Part shown: one piece after another, positions 52,274-63,478 of the stretch | Position numbering within the stretch: the first letter of the stretch is position 1 | Layout of the letters: every line of letters starts with the position of its first letter | From: Delftia tsuruhatensis NBRC 16741 | GTDB taxonomy: Bacteria > Pseudomonadota > Gammaproteobacteria > Burkholderiales > Burkholderiaceae_C | DNA: 64,000 bases | Reading direction: 5' to 3' | Assembly: GCF_001571325.1 (NCBI RefSeq) | Contig: NZ_BCTO01000044.1 | Location: forward strand, 1 to 64,000 | Notes under the pieces: model-generated | Databases searched by the model: none | What the model saw: the letters and a program-made list of their open reading frames with translations, nothing else | Told to the model about the DNA's origin: nothing | Program-made: the position numbers and the translations under genes

Positions 52274-52320
52274 GGCCAGGTTTCAGGATGCTGCGCTTGG
52301 GCGCACTTCCTGAAACTGGC
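52274..52320. terminator. Long hairpin between convergent serA and HPP-CBS genes
   Basis: GTTTCAGGA (52280-52288) pairs with TCCTGAAAC (52308-52316), extended outward by GCCA/TGGC with one bulged G. An inner TGCGC-TTGG-GCGCA stem nests inside. The whole gap is filled by one stem of about 13 pairs plus an inner stem. There is no T-run, so it may protect 3' ends as well as terminate. Confidence 0.6.
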
Positions 52321-52336
52321 GCATTGCCGGCTCGCC

Positions 52337-53503
52337 CTATCTGCCCGGCTGCAGCAGAAGCCGCATCAGGTCCGTGCGCGTGATCAGGCCGGTCAGCCGG
52401 CCTTCGCGCATCACGGGAATGCAGGGCACGCTGTGCCGGGCCAGGGCGTCCAGCAACTGGCCCACGGGCGTGTCTTCGTCCACGCTGAGTTCAGGCGCAT
52501 GAACCAGCTGGGGCAGCTCCGACAGGCGGGGCGCGGCCCGGCTCTTGCCGGGCAGGCGCTGGCCCAGCCAGTTCAGCAAAGAAGGCTTTGCCGCAGATTC
52601 GGCCGGGCGCACGGGACTCATCCACAGCCACTCGTACAGCTCGGCACGGGAGACCGTGCCGGCCAGGCCGCCATCGGCGTCCAGCACCGGCAGGCTCTTG
52701 GCCGGGTGCGCGCGAAAGCGTGCGTCCACGGCGTGCACGTCGTCGTCCAAGGAGCAGCTCACGGGATCGCGCGTCATCAGCTGGGCGCAGCGCACGCCGC
52801 CCAGGCGGTGCTCGATGGCGGTTTCCTCGGCGGCGGCCAGCAGCTCGGCCAGGTCGTCGGCTTCCAGGTTGTTTTCCTGGCCGAAGCGCAGCAGCAGCGC
52901 CTCCAGATCGGCATGGGACAGGCCCAGGCGCGAGGCATGGCGATGGGCCGAATCGGCGGGCGAGGCCTTGGGCGCCGTGTCGGCATGGTGGGGATAGCGC
53001 CGGCCCGTGGCGCGGTGGAGCGCCGTGGCCGCCAGGACCAGCGCCAGCGTCAGCGCGCCCACGGGCACGAAGGGCAGCATCCAGCCGGCGGCCAGCGAGG
53101 CCTTGGCATTGAGCACCGTCAGCAGGGCCATGGCGCCACCCGGCGGATGCAGCGAGCGCGTCAGCAGCATGCAGCCTATGGCGCCACCCACGGCCAGCGC
53201 AGGCGCCAGCTGGGGCGGGCACCACTGCAGCACGAACAGGGCCCAGAGCGCAGACACCGTATTGCCCACCACGCAGGACCAGGGCTGGGCCAGCGGGCTG
53301 GTGGGCACGGCGAACAGCAGCACGGCCGTGGCGCCCAGCGGCGCGAACAGGCGCAGGGGAAGATCCCAGGTGCCCGCATGCGCCAGCCAGACCAGGGCCG
53401 TGGCCAGCCCCATGCCCACGATGGAGCCCATGGCCACGCGCCACATGTCCGCAGGCGCGGGGCGTGGCACCACCGGCCCCCATGCTTTTCTGTTCCAGCC
53501 CAT
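52337..53503 (-). CDS. HPP-family membrane protein with CBS domain pair
   Basis: The 388-residue protein has four hydrophobic helices of the HPP domain (residues about 20-170), including LFAPLGATAVLLFAVPTSPLAQPW and the family HPPGGAMALLTVLNA. A linker and two CBS motifs follow: MTRDPVSCSLDDDVHAVDARFRAHPAKSLPVLDADGGLAG and SVDEDTPVGQLLDALARHSVPCIPVMREGRLTGLITRTDLMRLL. CBS pairs usually bind adenine nucleotides. HPP proteins have been linked to nitrite transport in plants; the bacterial role is open. Confidence 0.88.
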   Translation of the reverse strand: MGWNRKAWGPVVPRPAPADMWRVAMGSIVGMGLATALVWLAHAGTWDLPLRLFAPLGATAVLLFAVPTSPLAQPWSCVVGNTVSALWALFVLQWCPPQLAPALAVGGAIGCMLLTRSLHPPGGAMALLTVLNAKASLAAGWMLPFVPVGALTLALVLAATALHRATGRRYPHHADTAPKASPADSAHRHASRLGLSHADLEALLLRFGQENNLEADDLAELLAAAEETAIEHRLGGVRCAQLMTRDPVSCSLDDDVHAVDARFRAHPAKSLPVLDADGGLAGTVSRAELYEWLWMSPVRPAESAAKPSLLNWLGQRLPGKSRAAPRLSELPQLVHAPELSVDEDTPVGQLLDALARHSVPCIPVMREGRLTGLITRTDLMRLLLQPGR

Positions 53504-53636
53504 GGCCTTGTTGTCTTGTTGTCTTTGCCTGCGCGGCCCTGGGGCAGGGCTGCAAAAGCGCGTCATTTTAGGAAGGGACGCCGCTCTTGCTCGCAGCATG
53601 GGCTTTGCACCCTTTCGGTGCAGCGCGCCTGCCGGC

Positions 53637-54860
53637 TCAGTCCACCACGGACTGGTACACGCCCTCGCGCATCACCCAGCGGTAGGGAATGCGCTGAGCC
53701 ATGGACTGCATCATGAGGATGGCGAACAGGTCCTCCTGCGGATCGATCCAGAAGAAGGTGCCGTAGATGCCGCTCCATGAAAAGTCGCCCACGCTGCCCG
53801 GCAGCGGGTTGAGGCCCGGCGCCGTGCGCACCGCAAAGCCCAGGCCGAAGCCCTGGCCCACCTCGGGCGAGGGCAGCTGGGCGCCGAAATACGCCATGTC
53901 CGGCCCCATGCGCACGCTGGCGGGCAGGTGGTTGGAGGTCATCAGCTCCACGGTCTTGCGCGAGACCAGGCGTACACCGTCCAGCGTGCCGCCGTTGCGC
54001 CAGAACAGGCACAGCCGCGCGTAGTCGGCCATGGTCGAGACCATGCCACCGCCGCCCGACTCGAACATCATGGCGCGCGTGACCGGGGGGATGGGCGGCA
54101 TCTGTTTCTGCGGCCCTTCGGGCTGGGGCCGCGCGGCGCGTGCGATCTCGCTGTCGGGCGCATGAAAGCCCGTGTCGGCCATGCCCAGCGGCCCGGTGAT
54201 GTGCTCGCGCACGAAGGCGGCCAGCGTCTGGCCGCTGACCAACTCGACCACGCGGCCCAGCACATCGGTGGACATGCCGTATTCCCAGGTCTCGCCGGGC
54301 TGGGCCACCAGCGGCAGCTGCGCGAGCCTGGTGATGAACTGCGCATTGGTGAACTTGCCGCTGAACAGGCCCGCATCCAGGTACATCTTCTTGACGGGGT
54401 GCTCGGTGCCTGCAAATCCGTAGGGAATGCCGGAGGTGTGGCGCAGCAGGTCCTGCAGCGTGATGGGCCGCGCCAGCGGCGCGCGCTCCAGGCCCACGCG
54501 CAGCGCGGCCAGCTCAGGCAGGTACTGCTCCACGGGCTCGATGATGGACAGCCGCCCCTGCTCGGCCAGCATCATGATGGCCAGCGAGGTGATGGGCTTG
54601 CTCATGGAGGCGATGCGGAAGATGGCATCGGGCCGCATGGCCGTGCCGGCCTCGGGGTCCAGCAGGCCGAAGCTCTCCAGGTAGGCGAGCTTGCCGCGCC
54701 GCGCCACCAGGGCCACGGCGCCCGGGATCTCGCCGGTGTCCACGCCGCGCTGCAGCCGGGCCGACAGGCGTGCCAGGCGCGCGCCGCCCAGGCCCACGGC
54801 TTCAGGGGAGTCGGCCCAGGGCAGGCCGGGGATGTGCAGGCGGTCGGTGCTGGCGGTCAT
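53637..54860 (-). CDS. Class-C beta-lactamase-like serine hydrolase (EstB/LAC type)
   Basis: The 407-residue protein has the active Ser-x-x-Lys in ASMSKPITSLAI (about 85-88), the YxN-like tyrosine in WEYGMSTDVLG, and LLRHTSGIPYGF near 140. A C-terminal FSWSGIYGTFFWIDP replaces the KTG motif, as in EstB-type esterases. There is no signal peptide, so it is probably a cytoplasmic esterase, not a periplasmic beta-lactamase. It stands downstream of the gatCAB operon on the same strand, behind that operon's terminator. Confidence 0.85.
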   Translation of the reverse strand: MTASTDRLHIPGLPWADSPEAVGLGGARLARLSARLQRGVDTGEIPGAVALVARRGKLAYLESFGLLDPEAGTAMRPDAIFRIASMSKPITSLAIMMLAEQGRLSIIEPVEQYLPELAALRVGLERAPLARPITLQDLLRHTSGIPYGFAGTEHPVKKMYLDAGLFSGKFTNAQFITRLAQLPLVAQPGETWEYGMSTDVLGRVVELVSGQTLAAFVREHITGPLGMADTGFHAPDSEIARAARPQPEGPQKQMPPIPPVTRAMMFESGGGGMVSTMADYARLCLFWRNGGTLDGVRLVSRKTVELMTSNHLPASVRMGPDMAYFGAQLPSPEVGQGFGLGFAVRTAPGLNPLPGSVGDFSWSGIYGTFFWIDPQEDLFAILMMQSMAQRIPYRWVMREGVYQSVVD

Positions 54861-54952
54861 GCTGTCTCCTCAGGTGCGATGGCAGGGATTCTGGAGACAT
54901 GCGGGCGCAGGCGCTGTTCGGTGCGGGACAGCCGGCGCGGAGCGTGCACACG

Positions 54953-54979
54953 AAAAAAAGCCCGCCACGGTGGGCGGGC
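54953..54979 (-). terminator. Rho-independent terminator after gatB
   Basis: On the minus strand GCCCGCC-CACCGT-GGCGGGC forms a perfect 7-bp stem followed by seven T residues. It ends the gatCAB transcript 30 nt after the gatB stop. Confidence 0.9.
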
Positions 54980-55008
54980 CTGGTGGGCCGGGTGGACCGG
55001 GCGTGTGG

Positions 55009-56454
<1,446 letters not shown>

Positions 56455-56460
56455 GGGGTC

Positions 56461-57957
56461 TCAGATGCCCTTCGGAGCTTGAAGGTGGAAATCGGTGGCC
56501 TGCTGGAAGCGGTGGGCGGCGTTGAGCAACTGGCCTTCCTTGAAGTAGTTGCCGATCAGCTGCAGGCCCACGGGCATGCCGGCCTCGCCAAAGCCTGCGG
56601 GCACGCTCATGCCGGGCAGGCCGGCCAGCGATGCGGGCAGCGTGAAGATATCGGCCAGGTAGTTGGCCAGCGGGTCGCTCTTTCCGCCCAGCTGCCAGGC
56701 CACGGTGGGCGCGGCGGGGCCGGCGATCACGTCGCACTGCTGGAAGGCGGCCTGGAAGTCGTCGGCGATCATGCGGCGGATCTTCTGCGCCTGCAGGTAG
56801 TAGGCGTCGTAGTAGCCCTCGGACAGCACGTAGGCGCCGATCATGATGCGGCGCTTGACCTCGTCGCCGAAGCCTTCGGCGCGGGTCTTCTTGTACATGT
56901 CCACCAGGTCCGTGTAGTCCTTGGCGCGGTGGCCGAACTTCACGCCGTCGAAGCGCGAGAGGTTGGACGATGCCTCGGCCGGGGCCAGGATGTAGTACAC
57001 GGGAATCGACAGCTCGGTGCGCGGCAGCGAGATCGGCACCAGGCGGGCGCCCAGCTTCTCGTATTCCTTGAGCGCGCCATCCACGGCGGCGCGCACGTCG
57101 GCCGACAGGCCTTCGCCGAAGAACTCGGCGGGGATGCCGATGCGCAGGCCTTCGATGCCGTCGTTCAGGCGGGCCGTGAAGTCCTCGGCGGGCACGTCCA
57201 GGCTGGTGGAGTCGCGGTCCAGGTCGGGGCCGCACATCTCGGACAGCAGCAGGGCGCAGTCCTCGGCGCTCTTGCCCATGGGGCCGGCCTGGTCCAGGCT
57301 GGACGCGAAGGCGATCATGCCGTAGCGGCTGGCGCGGCCATAGGTGGGCTTGATGCCCGTGATGCCGCAAAACGATGCGGGCTGGCGGATGGAGCCGCCC
57401 GTGTCGGTGCCGGTGACGGCGGGCGCCAGGCCGGCGGCCACGGCCACGGCCGAGCCGCCCGAGGAGCCGCCGGGCACGCGGTCCAGGTTCCAGGGATTGC
57501 GCACGGGCGCGGGTGCGTCGAAGCCCACGGGCGCGACGGCCGAGTTCTCGTTGGCCGAGCCCATGGCGAATTCATCGCAGTTGAGCTTGCCCAGCGTCAC
57601 GGCGCCGGCCTCGGCCAGGCGGGTGACCACGGTGGCGTCGAAGGGCGAGCGGTAGCCGGCCAGCATCTTGCTGGAGGCCGTGGTCGGGAAGTCGCGCGTG
57701 ACGAAGATGTCCTTGTGCGCAATGGGCACGCCAGCCAGGCGACCGCCCTTGCCTTGGGCAATCAGGGCGTCGGCAGCGCGGGCCTGGGCCAGGGTGGCCT
57801 CTTCGTCGATGCTGACGAAGGCGCCCAGGTTCTGGTGCGCCTGGGCGCGGGCCAGGAAATGCTGGGCGGCTTCGACGGCGCCGAGCTTGCGCTCGCGCAG
57901 CAGGGCCGACAGGGCCGACACGCCGAGCGTGTGCAGATCAGTGGTTTGCTGGGTCAT
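56461..57957 (-). CDS. gatA: Aspartyl/glutamyl-tRNA amidotransferase subunit A
   Basis: The 498-residue protein has the amidase signature: Lys in [53 protein letters not shown] with the cis-Ser and nucleophile Ser, and [23 protein letters not shown]. It releases ammonia from glutamine for GatB. The gap to gatC is 66 nt, larger than the gatA-gatB gap. Confidence 0.97.
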   Translation of the reverse strand: MTQQTTDLHTLGVSALSALLRERKLGAVEAAQHFLARAQAHQNLGAFVSIDEEATLAQARAADALIAQGKGGRLAGVPIAHKDIFVTRDFPTTASSKMLAGYRSPFDATVVTRLAEAGAVTLGKLNCDEFAMGSANENSAVAPVGFDAPAPVRNPWNLDRVPGGSSGGSAVAVAAGLAPAVTGTDTGGSIRQPASFCGITGIKPTYGRASRYGMIAFASSLDQAGPMGKSAEDCALLLSEMCGPDLDRDSTSLDVPAEDFTARLNDGIEGLRIGIPAEFFGEGLSADVRAAVDGALKEYEKLGARLVPISLPRTELSIPVYYILAPAEASSNLSRFDGVKFGHRAKDYTDLVDMYKKTRAEGFGDEVKRRIMIGAYVLSEGYYDAYYLQAQKIRRMIADDFQAAFQQCDVIAGPAAPTVAWQLGGKSDPLANYLADIFTLPASLAGLPGMSVPAGFGEAGMPVGLQLIGNYFKEGQLLNAAHRFQQATDFHLQAPKGI

Positions 57958-58023
57958 GTATGGGATGCGGAAAACGGGGACGGATGCCAGGGGACAGGAA
58001 GCAGGGCGAGCGACGCCCGGCGC

Positions 58024-58323
58024 TCACTCGATCACCTTGGGGACCAGGAACAGGCCGCGCTCGACGGCCGGGGCGCTGCGCTGATTGGCGTCGCGCTGGT
58101 CGGGCTCGCTGGCAATGTCCTCGCGCAGGCGCAGGGCAATGTCCTGGATGGCGGCGACCGGATGTGACAGCGGGCTGACGCCCGAAGTATCCACAGCCTG
58201 CATCTTCTCCACGATGCCGAAAAAATCATTGAGCTGGCCTAGCATGCGCTCACTCTCTGCGGAAGAGAGCTCGAGCCGTGCGAGGTTCGCGATGCGTGCG
58301 ATGTCTTGTGCGTTCAGTGCCAT
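58024..58323 (-). CDS. gatC: Aspartyl/glutamyl-tRNA amidotransferase subunit C
   Basis: The 99-residue protein reads [50 protein letters not shown] and ends FLVPKVIE, the GatC pattern. It ties GatA to GatB. It is first in the minus-strand operon and divergent from mreB, an arrangement kept across Burkholderiales. Confidence 0.95.
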   Translation of the reverse strand: MALNAQDIARIANLARLELSSAESERMLGQLNDFFGIVEKMQAVDTSGVSPLSHPVAAIQDIALRLREDIASEPDQRDANQRSAPAVERGLFLVPKVIE

Positions 58324-58382
58324 AGGAATTTTGAAGGGGGCAACGGGATGTAAACCCGCATTTCAAGCCCCGGCAGTACAAG

Positions 58383-58407
58383 TTATTCACAGGGGATACG
58401 GTATTAT
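58383..58407 (+). promoter_or_regulatory. Possible mreB promoter element with DnaA-box match
   Basis: TATTAT at 58402-58407 is a good -10 hexamer upstream of mreB, without a clear -35. Next to it TTATTCACA (58383-58391) matches the DnaA-box consensus. A single 9-mer can occur by chance in a window this size, so a link between DnaA and mreB expression is only a suggestion. Confidence 0.35.
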
Positions 58408-58478
58408 CTCGGCTTTGCCGCAAGACCCTCTCCGAGCTGGTCATTGTGCGAAAAGCCAACCCCATCCAGACTCCCTAA

Positions 58479-59579
<1,101 letters not shown>

Positions 59580-59762
59580 CGCGGCGCAGGCCGGGGCCCG
59601 TTGTCGCGGGCCCGGGCGGCAGCCGACCGACTGCAACGTTTTTCTTCTCCCTTCCGTGGTGACCTGCATGCTTGCCCTGCCTTCCTTCGCACCGGGCCCG
59701 GCCCGTGCTTTCCAGGCCGCAGCAAGTGCGGCAGGGCAGGCCCTGCCGCGCGGGAGGGGCGC

Positions 59763-60836
59763 ATGAATCCCAACACCCTGGACCACTCGGCGCCCTCGCT
59801 GTTCAAGCGGCGGCCCTCGCGCGTCTCCCAACTGGCCATCTACAGCGCATTGGCGCTGTTTCTGATGGTGGCCGACGCGCGTTTCAGGATCACCGACCCC
59901 GTGCGCGTGGCCGTGTCCACCGTGCTGTACCCCGTGCAGTGGGTGATGCTCAAGCCGGTGGAGGCCGTGCACGACGCCAGCCGCTACCTGGGCTCGCTGG
60001 ACGAGGCCCAGGCCCGGGAGCAGGGCGCGCGCAAGGAACTTGTGGCCATGGCCCAGCGTGCCTCGCTGGCCGACGAACTGATCCAGGAAAACGACCATCT
60101 GCGCGAGCTGCTGCAGCTGCGCGACCGCCTGACCACGCCCGGCACGGCGGCCGAAGTGGTCTACGACAGCCCCGACCTCTATACCCGCCGTGTGGTCATC
60201 GACCGAGGCCAGGTGGACGGCATCGCCCAGGGCTCGCCCGTGCTCGATGAAAAGGGCGTGGTCGGCCAGGTCACGCGCGTGTATCCGCTGCGTTCCGAGG
60301 TCACCCTGCTCATCGACCGCGACCAGGCCATTCCCGTCTTCAACCCGCGCACCGGTGCACGCAGCGTGGCCTATGGCGACCCGTCGCCGCTGCGCACCGG
60401 CGGCATCGAGCTGCGCTTCATGCCCAGCAATGCCGATGTGCAGGAAGGCGACCTGCTGACCACCAGCGGCGTCGACGGCCTGTACCCGCCGGGCCTGCCC
60501 GTGGCCAAGGTGGTCTCGGTGGAGCGCCGCGCGGACTCGGCCTTCTCCCGCATCTACTGCGAACCCGTGGGCCGCGTGCAGGGCGTGCGCCACGTGGTGG
60601 TGCTCAAGCCGCTGGACCGCGCCACGCATCCCGAGGCGGAAGGCGCTGCCGAACCCCTGCGCGCCGGCAAGGGCAAGGAAAAAGACAAGGGCAAGGAAAA
60701 AGACAAGCCCAAGGATGGCAAGGGCAAGGAAGCTGCCAAGGACGGTGGCAAGGCCGGCAAGACAGATGCGCCGGCCACGCCTGCAGCACCCGCTGCTCCC
60801 GCCGCACCCGCCTCCGCCAGGAAGGAGCCCGCATGA
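59763..60836 (+). CDS. mreC: Rod-shape protein MreC
   Basis: The 357-residue protein has a short cytoplasmic lead, a membrane helix near 24-45, a coiled coil near 75-120 (QARARE-type heptads, ELIQENDHLRELLQLRDRL) and the beta-domain with SPDLYTRRVVIDRGQVDGIAQGSPVLDEKGVVGQV. The last 60 residues are a Lys-rich then Ala/Pro-rich tail (KGKEKDKGKEKDKPKDGKGK), longer than in E. coli. It links MreB to PBP2 in the periplasm. The gap from mreB is 183 nt. Confidence 0.94.
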   Translation: MNPNTLDHSAPSLFKRRPSRVSQLAIYSALALFLMVADARFRITDPVRVAVSTVLYPVQWVMLKPVEAVHDASRYLGSLDEAQAREQGARKELVAMAQRASLADELIQENDHLRELLQLRDRLTTPGTAAEVVYDSPDLYTRRVVIDRGQVDGIAQGSPVLDEKGVVGQVTRVYPLRSEVTLLIDRDQAIPVFNPRTGARSVAYGDPSPLRTGGIELRFMPSNADVQEGDLLTTSGVDGLYPPGLPVAKVVSVERRADSAFSRIYCEPVGRVQGVRHVVVLKPLDRATHPEAEGAAEPLRAGKGKEKDKGKEKDKPKDGKGKEAAKDGGKAGKTDAPATPAAPAAPAAPASARKEPA

Positions 60837-61351
60837 TCATGCCGCGCGGCCAGCAGCTGCTGCTGCCGGTCAACCCCCTGTTCATCGTCGTCAGCCTGCT
60901 GGCGGCGCTGGCACTCAACATGCTGCCGCTGGGCCGCCAGGCCTGGCAACCCGACCTGCTCATGGTGCTGCTGGCCTTCTGGGCATTGAACCAGCCCCAG
61001 CGCGTGGGCATGGGCGTGGCCTTCCTGCTGGGCCTGTGCATGGACGTGGACCGCTCCTCCCTGCTGGGCCAGCATGCGCTGGCCTATGCGCTGCTGGTGT
61101 TCGCGGCCGGCGCCATGGGCCGGCGCCTGTCGTGGTTCTCCACGCCCGTGCAGGCGCTGCACCTGCTGCCGCTGTTTGCCGTGGTGCACGGCCTGCAGGT
61201 GCTGCTGCGCATGGTGGCCGGTGGCATCATGCCCGGCCCGCTGGTGGTCGTCGCGCCTTTGATCGAGGCCTTGCTGTGGCCCCTGGTCAGCGGCCTGCTG
61301 CTGGCGCCTCAGCGCCGCCCGCCGGACAGTGACGAGAACCGTCCCCTGTGA
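60833..61351 (+). CDS. mreD: Rod-shape protein MreD
   Basis: The 172-residue protein has five or six membrane helices: NPLFIVVSLLAALALNMLPLG, PDLLMVLLAFWALNQPQRVGMGVAFLLGLCMDV with the family Asp, and ALAYALLVFAAGAMGRRLSWF. It overlaps the mreC stop by four bases (ATGA). It completes the MreCD complex. Confidence 0.93.
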   Translation: MIMPRGQQLLLPVNPLFIVVSLLAALALNMLPLGRQAWQPDLLMVLLAFWALNQPQRVGMGVAFLLGLCMDVDRSSLLGQHALAYALLVFAAGAMGRRLSWFSTPVQALHLLPLFAVVHGLQVLLRMVAGGIMPGPLVVVAPLIEALLWPLVSGLLLAPQRRPPDSDENRPL

Positions 61352-61364
61352 GGCTTGACGCGTG

Positions 61365-63410
61365 ATGGAAATCCGCAATACAGAAGCCGAGCTGCAGCGA
61401 TTCAGGCTGCGCGCATGGGTGATGAGCGTGGTGGTGCTGCTGGCCTTCGGGCTGGTGGTGGCGCGCTTGCTGGTGCTGCAGGTGCAGCGCCATGAGGAGC
61501 TGTCCGAGCGCGCCGAAAGCAACCGCACGGCCGTGGTGCCCATCGTGCCCAACCGGGGCCAGATCCTGGACCGCAACGGCGTGGTGCTGGCCACCAACTA
61601 CTCGGCCTACACGCTGGAGATCATGCCCTCGCGCGCGGGCAACCTTGAAGAGACCATCGACAGCCTGGCCGAGATCGTCGAGATCACGCCGCGCGACCGG
61701 CGCAAGTTCAAGCGCCTGGTGGACGACTCCCGCAGCTTCGACTCCCTGCCCATCCGCACGCGCCTGACCGATGACGAGGTCGCGCGCTTTGCCGCGCAGC
61801 GCTACCGCTTCCCGGGCGTGGACATCAAGGCGCGGCTGTTCCGCACCTATCCCATGCAGGACACGGCCAGCCATGTCATCGGCTACATAGGCCGCATCAA
61901 CCAGCGCGAGAAAGAGGCGCTGGAAGACTCCGACGACGCCGCCAACTACCGTGGCACCGACGTCATCGGCAAGCTGGGCGTGGAGCAGAGCTACGAAACC
62001 GACCTCCACGGCCAGACCGGCTGGGAGGAAATGGAAACCTCGGCCGGCGGACATGCCGTGCGCAAGCTCGGCAGCCGCCCCGCCACGCCCGGCGACAGCC
62101 TGGTGCTGTCGCTGGACATCAAGCTGCAGCGCATGGTGGAGGAGCTGTACGGCGACCGCCGCGGCGCCCTGGTGGCCATCGATCCGCGCAGCGGCGAAGT
62201 GCTGGCCATGGTCAGCCGTCCCACCTTCGACCTGAACCTCTTCGTCGATGGCATCGACCAGGAGAGCTGGACCACGCTCAACGAATCCATCAACCGCCCG
62301 CTGCTCAACCGCGCGCTGCGGGGCACCTATCCGCCGGGCTCCACCTACAAGCCCTTCATGGCGATTGCCGCGCTGGAGTCGGGCAAGCGCCGCCCGGACA
62401 CCACCATCATGGACAACGGCAGCTGGACCTTCGGCGGCCACACCTTTCGCTCGGGTCACCCCAACGGGCCGACCAACCTGCGCCGCTCCATCATCAAGTC
62501 GTCCAACGTGTACTACTACATGCTGGCCAACGACATGGGCGTGGACATGATCCACGACTACATGAAGCCGCTGGGCTTCGGCCAGCTCACCGGCATCGAT
62601 GTGCGCGGCGAGGCGCGCGGCGTGCTGCCCAGCACCGAGTGGAAGCGCAACACCTACAAGCGGCCCGAGCAGAAGAAGTGGTACGCGGGCGAGACCATCT
62701 CGCTGGGCATCGGCCAGGGCTACAACAACTTCACCATCCTGCAGCTGGCCAATGCCATGTCCACGCTGGCGGCCAAGGGCGTCAAGCACCGCCCCCACCT
62801 GGCCGTGGGCCGTGTCGATGCCGTCACGCAGCAGTTCTCGGCCATCAACAAGGACCCTGGCACCAGCATGGGCTACAAGCCCGAGAACGTGGAGGCCGTG
62901 CGCGCCGCCGTGGCCGCCGTGACGGTGGAGGGCACCTCGCGCGGCATCTTCGGCAACGCGCCCTACACATCCACCGGCAAGACCGGCACGGCCCAGGCCG
63001 TGGGCGTGCGCCAGAACGAGAAGTACAACGCGGCACGCCTGTCCGAGTTCCAGCGCGACCACTCGCTGTACATCGCCTACGCGCCGGCCGACAACCCCAC
63101 CATTGCCGTCGCTGCCATCGTGGAGAACGCCGGCTTCGGTGCCGCTGCCGCCGCACCGCTGGCGCGCCGCGTGTTCGACTACTGGCTGCTGGGCCGCTAC
63201 CCCAGCCTGGAAGACATGGCCGCCATGCGCAAGGGCCAGGCCGGCGTGCCCATAGGCACCCCGCGCCGCGTCTCCGAAATCACGCTGGATGCGGAAACCG
63301 TGAACCTGCCCGGCCTGCCGCGCTACGAGCCGCCCGAGGCATCGGCGCCTGTGGCATCCAACCGCGCTGCCGCGCTGCCGCCGCCGTCTGCTGGCGAGCT
63401 GGAGGATTGA
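61365..63410 (+). CDS. mrdA: Penicillin-binding protein 2 (peptidoglycan transpeptidase)
   Basis: The 681-residue protein has a membrane anchor near 18-40 (VMSVVVLLAFGLVVARLLVLQ), the pedestal domain with NRGQILDRNGVVLATNYSAYTLEI, and the transpeptidase motifs. These are STYK with Ser326, SSN near 379-381, and KTG at 539-541 in TGKTGTAQ. It cross-links lateral wall peptidoglycan with the Mre complex. ATG 61365 or GTG 61362 may be used. No rodA follows; a strong terminator does. Confidence 0.95.
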   Translation: MEIRNTEAELQRFRLRAWVMSVVVLLAFGLVVARLLVLQVQRHEELSERAESNRTAVVPIVPNRGQILDRNGVVLATNYSAYTLEIMPSRAGNLEETIDSLAEIVEITPRDRRKFKRLVDDSRSFDSLPIRTRLTDDEVARFAAQRYRFPGVDIKARLFRTYPMQDTASHVIGYIGRINQREKEALEDSDDAANYRGTDVIGKLGVEQSYETDLHGQTGWEEMETSAGGHAVRKLGSRPATPGDSLVLSLDIKLQRMVEELYGDRRGALVAIDPRSGEVLAMVSRPTFDLNLFVDGIDQESWTTLNESINRPLLNRALRGTYPPGSTYKPFMAIAALESGKRRPDTTIMDNGSWTFGGHTFRSGHPNGPTNLRRSIIKSSNVYYYMLANDMGVDMIHDYMKPLGFGQLTGIDVRGEARGVLPSTEWKRNTYKRPEQKKWYAGETISLGIGQGYNNFTILQLANAMSTLAAKGVKHRPHLAVGRVDAVTQQFSAINKDPGTSMGYKPENVEAVRAAVAAVTVEGTSRGIFGNAPYTSTGKTGTAQAVGVRQNEKYNAARLSEFQRDHSLYIAYAPADNPTIAVAAIVENAGFGAAAAAPLARRVFDYWLLGRYPSLEDMAAMRKGQAGVPIGTPRRVSEITLDAETVNLPGLPRYEPPEASAPVASNRAAALPPPSAGELED

Positions 63411-63448
63411 GAAAGCAAAAAAGCCGGCATTGCCGGCTCTTTGCTTTC
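63411..63448. terminator. Bidirectional rho-independent terminator after mrdA
   Basis: AGCCGGC-ATT-GCCGGCT is flanked by GAAAGCAAA and TTTGCTTTC arms that also pair, giving a long stem with A- and T-rich flanks. It separates mrdA from the convergent ABC ATPase gene. Confidence 0.88.
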
Positions 63449-63478
63449 TTGAGCAGCCTGTGTGCGCAGGCCCGGGCC

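Noticed and set aside
53637-54860. A true AmpC beta-lactamase linked to ampG
   Set aside because: There is no signal peptide and no KTG motif, the EstB/LAC pattern fits better, and ampG is 24 kb away with no ampR.
58383-58391. TTATTCACA as a replication-linked DnaA site
   Set aside because: A single consensus 9-mer is expected about once or twice by chance in a window of this size; there is no cluster, AT-rich unwinding element, dnaA or dnaN gene, so it is not an origin.
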